Assembly: GCA_021798675.1 (NCBI GenBank)
Contig: JAJZGE010000005.1
Span: 1 to 15,964, forward strand
Direction of reading: 5' to 3'
Source of the DNA: Pseudomonadota bacterium
GTDB taxonomy: Bacteria > Pseudomonadota > Gammaproteobacteria > Xanthomonadales > Rhodanobacteraceae
DNA: 15,964 nt
Part shown: piece after piece, positions 14,474 to 15,964 of the stretch
Position numbering within the stretch: position 1 is the first letter of the stretch
How the letters are laid out: each line of letters begins with the position of its first letter
The notes under the pieces: generated by a model
What the model was told of the DNA's origin: nothing
The model's input: only the letters and a program-made list of their open reading frames with translations
Databases searched by the model: none
Program-made: the position numbers and the translations under genes

Positions 14474-15688
14474 TCAGTGGGACTTCAGCCAACTGCGCGG
14501 ATCGACCGGCTGGCCGTTCTTGCGCAGTTCGAAATACACGCCGGTGTTGACGCCGGTGGGCGCGCTGGCGGTGCCCACGGCCTGGCCGGCCTTCACCGCG
14601 TCGCCCACGTTGTGCAGCAGCGCCTCGTTGTTGCCGTACATGCTCATCCAGCCGTTGCCGTGGTTGAGGATCAGCAGCATGCCGTAGCCGCGCAGGAAGC
14701 CGGCGTAGACCACGCGACCGTTGGCCACGGCACGCACCTCGCTGCCGCCGGGCGCGCGAATCAGTACGCCGTTGCCGTAGCTGTGTACCTCGCCCGAGGC
14801 CGGCCAAGGCAGGTTGCCGCGGATGTTGGCGCCGGCGCCGCCCACGGCGACGGGGGGCGGCGCCTTGCTGTGCCTGCGCGCAGCGGCCTGCTGCGCGGCG
14901 GCGCGTTCGGCGGCCTCGCGCATCGCCTGGTCGATCTGCTGCTGCAGGCGTGCGACCAGCGAGTTCAGCGACTGCTCGTCCTGCTTCAGTGCAGCCAGCC
15001 GCTGGGCCTGGTCCTGGTAGGTGGCGTCGGCCGCGGCAGCCAGCTTCTGCTGCGCGGCACGCTGCTGCGCCAGTTGTGCACTCTGCTTTTCACGCTGGTC
15101 GCGCTGGACCTGCAGCGCCTGCTGCTCGGCGGTGATCTGCTGCTCCAGCGTCTGCAGCTGGGCGAGCCCGGCCATCAGCTGCTGCACCTTCTGCAGGCGG
15201 TCCTGTTGGAAGTATTTCGAATAGACCAACGCCCGCGCGATGCGGCCCACGTCCTCGTTGTCCAGCAACAGGCGCAGGTCGGAGCCGTGGCCGAGCGCAT
15301 AGCTGGCGCGCAGCAGGTCGGCGATGGCGGCGCGCTGGCTGGCCAGCTTCTGCTGGAGGTCGGCGCGCTGCTGCTGCAACTGCTGGAGTTGCTGTTGCTT
15401 GGCGGCGATCGCGGCGTCGGTCTCGCGCAGCGCGCGCGCGGCGGCAGCCAGTGCGGTGGTCTGCTTCGCCAGTTCGGCATTGAGCTGGTCGCGGCGTGCG
15501 GCGGTCGCGGCCTGCCGCTTGTCCAGGGCCTGCAGCTGCTGGTGTAGGTTGCTCAGCTTCTGCTTCGCCGCGGCCTGTTCGGCCTGGCTCTTGTCCTGCC
15601 GTGCCTGCGCCGGCGCGCCGGCGAGTGCGGCGCTCAGTGCCAGGACAGGGAGAACGGTGAGGCGGGCGACGCGGAGGGGGCTGGGCAT
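14474..15688 (-). CDS. envC: Murein hydrolase activator EnvC (degenerate LytM domain)
   Basis: This 404-aa periplasmic protein activates N-acetylmuramoyl-L-alanine amidases during cell separation, working with FtsEX in known systems. A signal peptide covers about residues 1-29 (ending APAQA). Long Gln/Ala/Leu-rich coiled coils span about 32-128 and 162-272, and a C-terminal LytM/M23 domain spans about 292-402. The zinc ligands of active LytM enzymes are missing: the usual HLHFE motif reads TGVYFE and the YAH motif reads MYGNN, which is expected for an EnvC-type activator with no peptidase activity. Upstream in-frame extension to 15871 was rejected because MPSPLRVARLTVLPVLALSA is a proper signal peptide start. 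It is the first gene of the unit with ctpA and the VOC gene. Confidence 0.93.
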   Translation of the reverse strand: MPSPLRVARLTVLPVLALSAALAGAPAQARQDKSQAEQAAAKQKLSNLHQQLQALDKRQAATAARRDQLNAELAKQTTALAAAARALRETDAAIAAKQQQLQQLQQQRADLQQKLASQRAAIADLLRASYALGHGSDLRLLLDNEDVGRIARALVYSKYFQQDRLQKVQQLMAGLAQLQTLEQQITAEQQALQVQRDQREKQSAQLAQQRAAQQKLAAAADATYQDQAQRLAALKQDEQSLNSLVARLQQQIDQAMREAAERAAAQQAAARRHSKAPPPVAVGGAGANIRGNLPWPASGEVHSYGNGVLIRAPGGSEVRAVANGRVVYAGFLRGYGMLLILNHGNGWMSMYGNNEALLHNVGDAVKAGQAVGTASAPTGVNTGVYFELRKNGQPVDPRSWLKSH

Positions 15689-15811
15689 CGGCCGATTATC
15701 GCCGAGCCCGCGGACGGGGGCGAGCCACTCGCCGCCCGGGCGACTGCGCGCGCGCCGCAGGCGGGATCGTCCGGCAGGCGACCGCCGGCGCAACGGAGGG
15801 GTGGCGGCCAT

Positions 15812-15827
15812 CTTGCGATTCCGCAAG
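15812..15827. promoter_or_regulatory. Inverted repeat in the divergent envC upstream region
   Basis: CTTGCG and CGCAAG form a perfect 6-bp inverted repeat with a four-base spacer, followed on the plus strand by GTTTTC. It lies in the 235-nt gap between envC and the next divergent gene. It may be an operator or a weak plus-strand terminator; no regulator is identifiable. Confidence 0.3.
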
Positions 15828-15923
15828 GTTTTCGTGGGGGGATCGGCAGCCCACGGTAAAGCCGCCGCCATACCGCATGATCAACATGCCGGGAATTCTT
15901 GCGCCCCTCCCGGAGACTTTCCC

Positions 15924-15964
15924 ATGTCGTTGCGTCGTCGCTATCCGTCCCACACCGTGTTGGC
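15924..15964 (+). CDS. Start of an unidentified gene, cut by the window end
   Basis: Only 13 codons are present (MSLRRRYPSHTVL). The call rests on GGAG (15912-15915) eight bases before the ATG and on its divergent position relative to envC. There is too little sequence to name a product. Confidence 0.5.
   Translation, partial: MSLRRRYPSHTVL

Noticed and set aside
12993..14687. Plus-strand open frame of 564 codons opposite ctpA and envC
   Set aside because: Both minus-strand genes have clear catalytic or domain motifs and ribosome binding sites. The plus frame has no recognisable motif and runs across two genes and their gap.
14474..15688. EnvC as an active zinc metallopeptidase of the M23 family
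   Set aside because: The histidine positions needed for zinc binding are replaced (MYGNN and TGVYFE), so an activator role is the better reading.

Overview
The window is high-GC DNA with tightly packed genes. The gene content (YbdG-type channel, divergent FolK, pteridine reductase, EnvC/CtpA pair, TonB receptor, MidA) fits a gammaproteobacterium of the Xanthomonadales, most likely Rhodanobacteraceae (Rhodanobacter/Dyella-like). This placement is inferred from protein resemblance recalled from memory, not from a search.

Layout: (1) 2-445 (+) is the 3' end of a flavoprotein gene. (2) 563-2399 (-) holds an OsmC-family gene followed by the RNA helicase gene dbpA. (3) 2542-5660 (+) is a run of folB, ybdG, a divergent folK and a DUF6159-type membrane protein. 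(4) 5662-7188 (-) holds an EcsC-like gene and a PTR1-type pteridine reductase gene, which meets the DUF6159 gene tail to tail with one base between them. folB, folK and the reductase put three pterin/folate steps within 4 kb. (5) About 7260-8866 (-) is a tnpB-only IS200/IS605-type element. Its TnpB nuclease looks intact, and a ladder of hairpins at its 3' end is probably the omega RNA. It sits between the EcsC-like gene and a TonB-receptor gene. (6) 8921-8938 is a perfect 18-bp palindrome that looks like a Zur operator, followed by a TonB-dependent receptor gene (8993-11200, +). (7) 11340-12533 (+) is a MidA-family methyltransferase gene. (8) 15688-12571 (-) is a probable transcription unit envC, ctpA, VOC-family gene, for cell-wall hydrolase activation and periplasmic proteolysis. 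(9) 15924-15964 (+) is the first 13 codons of a divergent gene that cannot be identified.

The two places most worth a second look are the lone TnpB element with its structured 3' RNA region, which points straight into the EcsC-like/pteridine reductase genes, and the Zur-like operator that implies a zinc-related substrate for the TonB receptor. No CRISPR array, tRNA or rRNA gene was seen.
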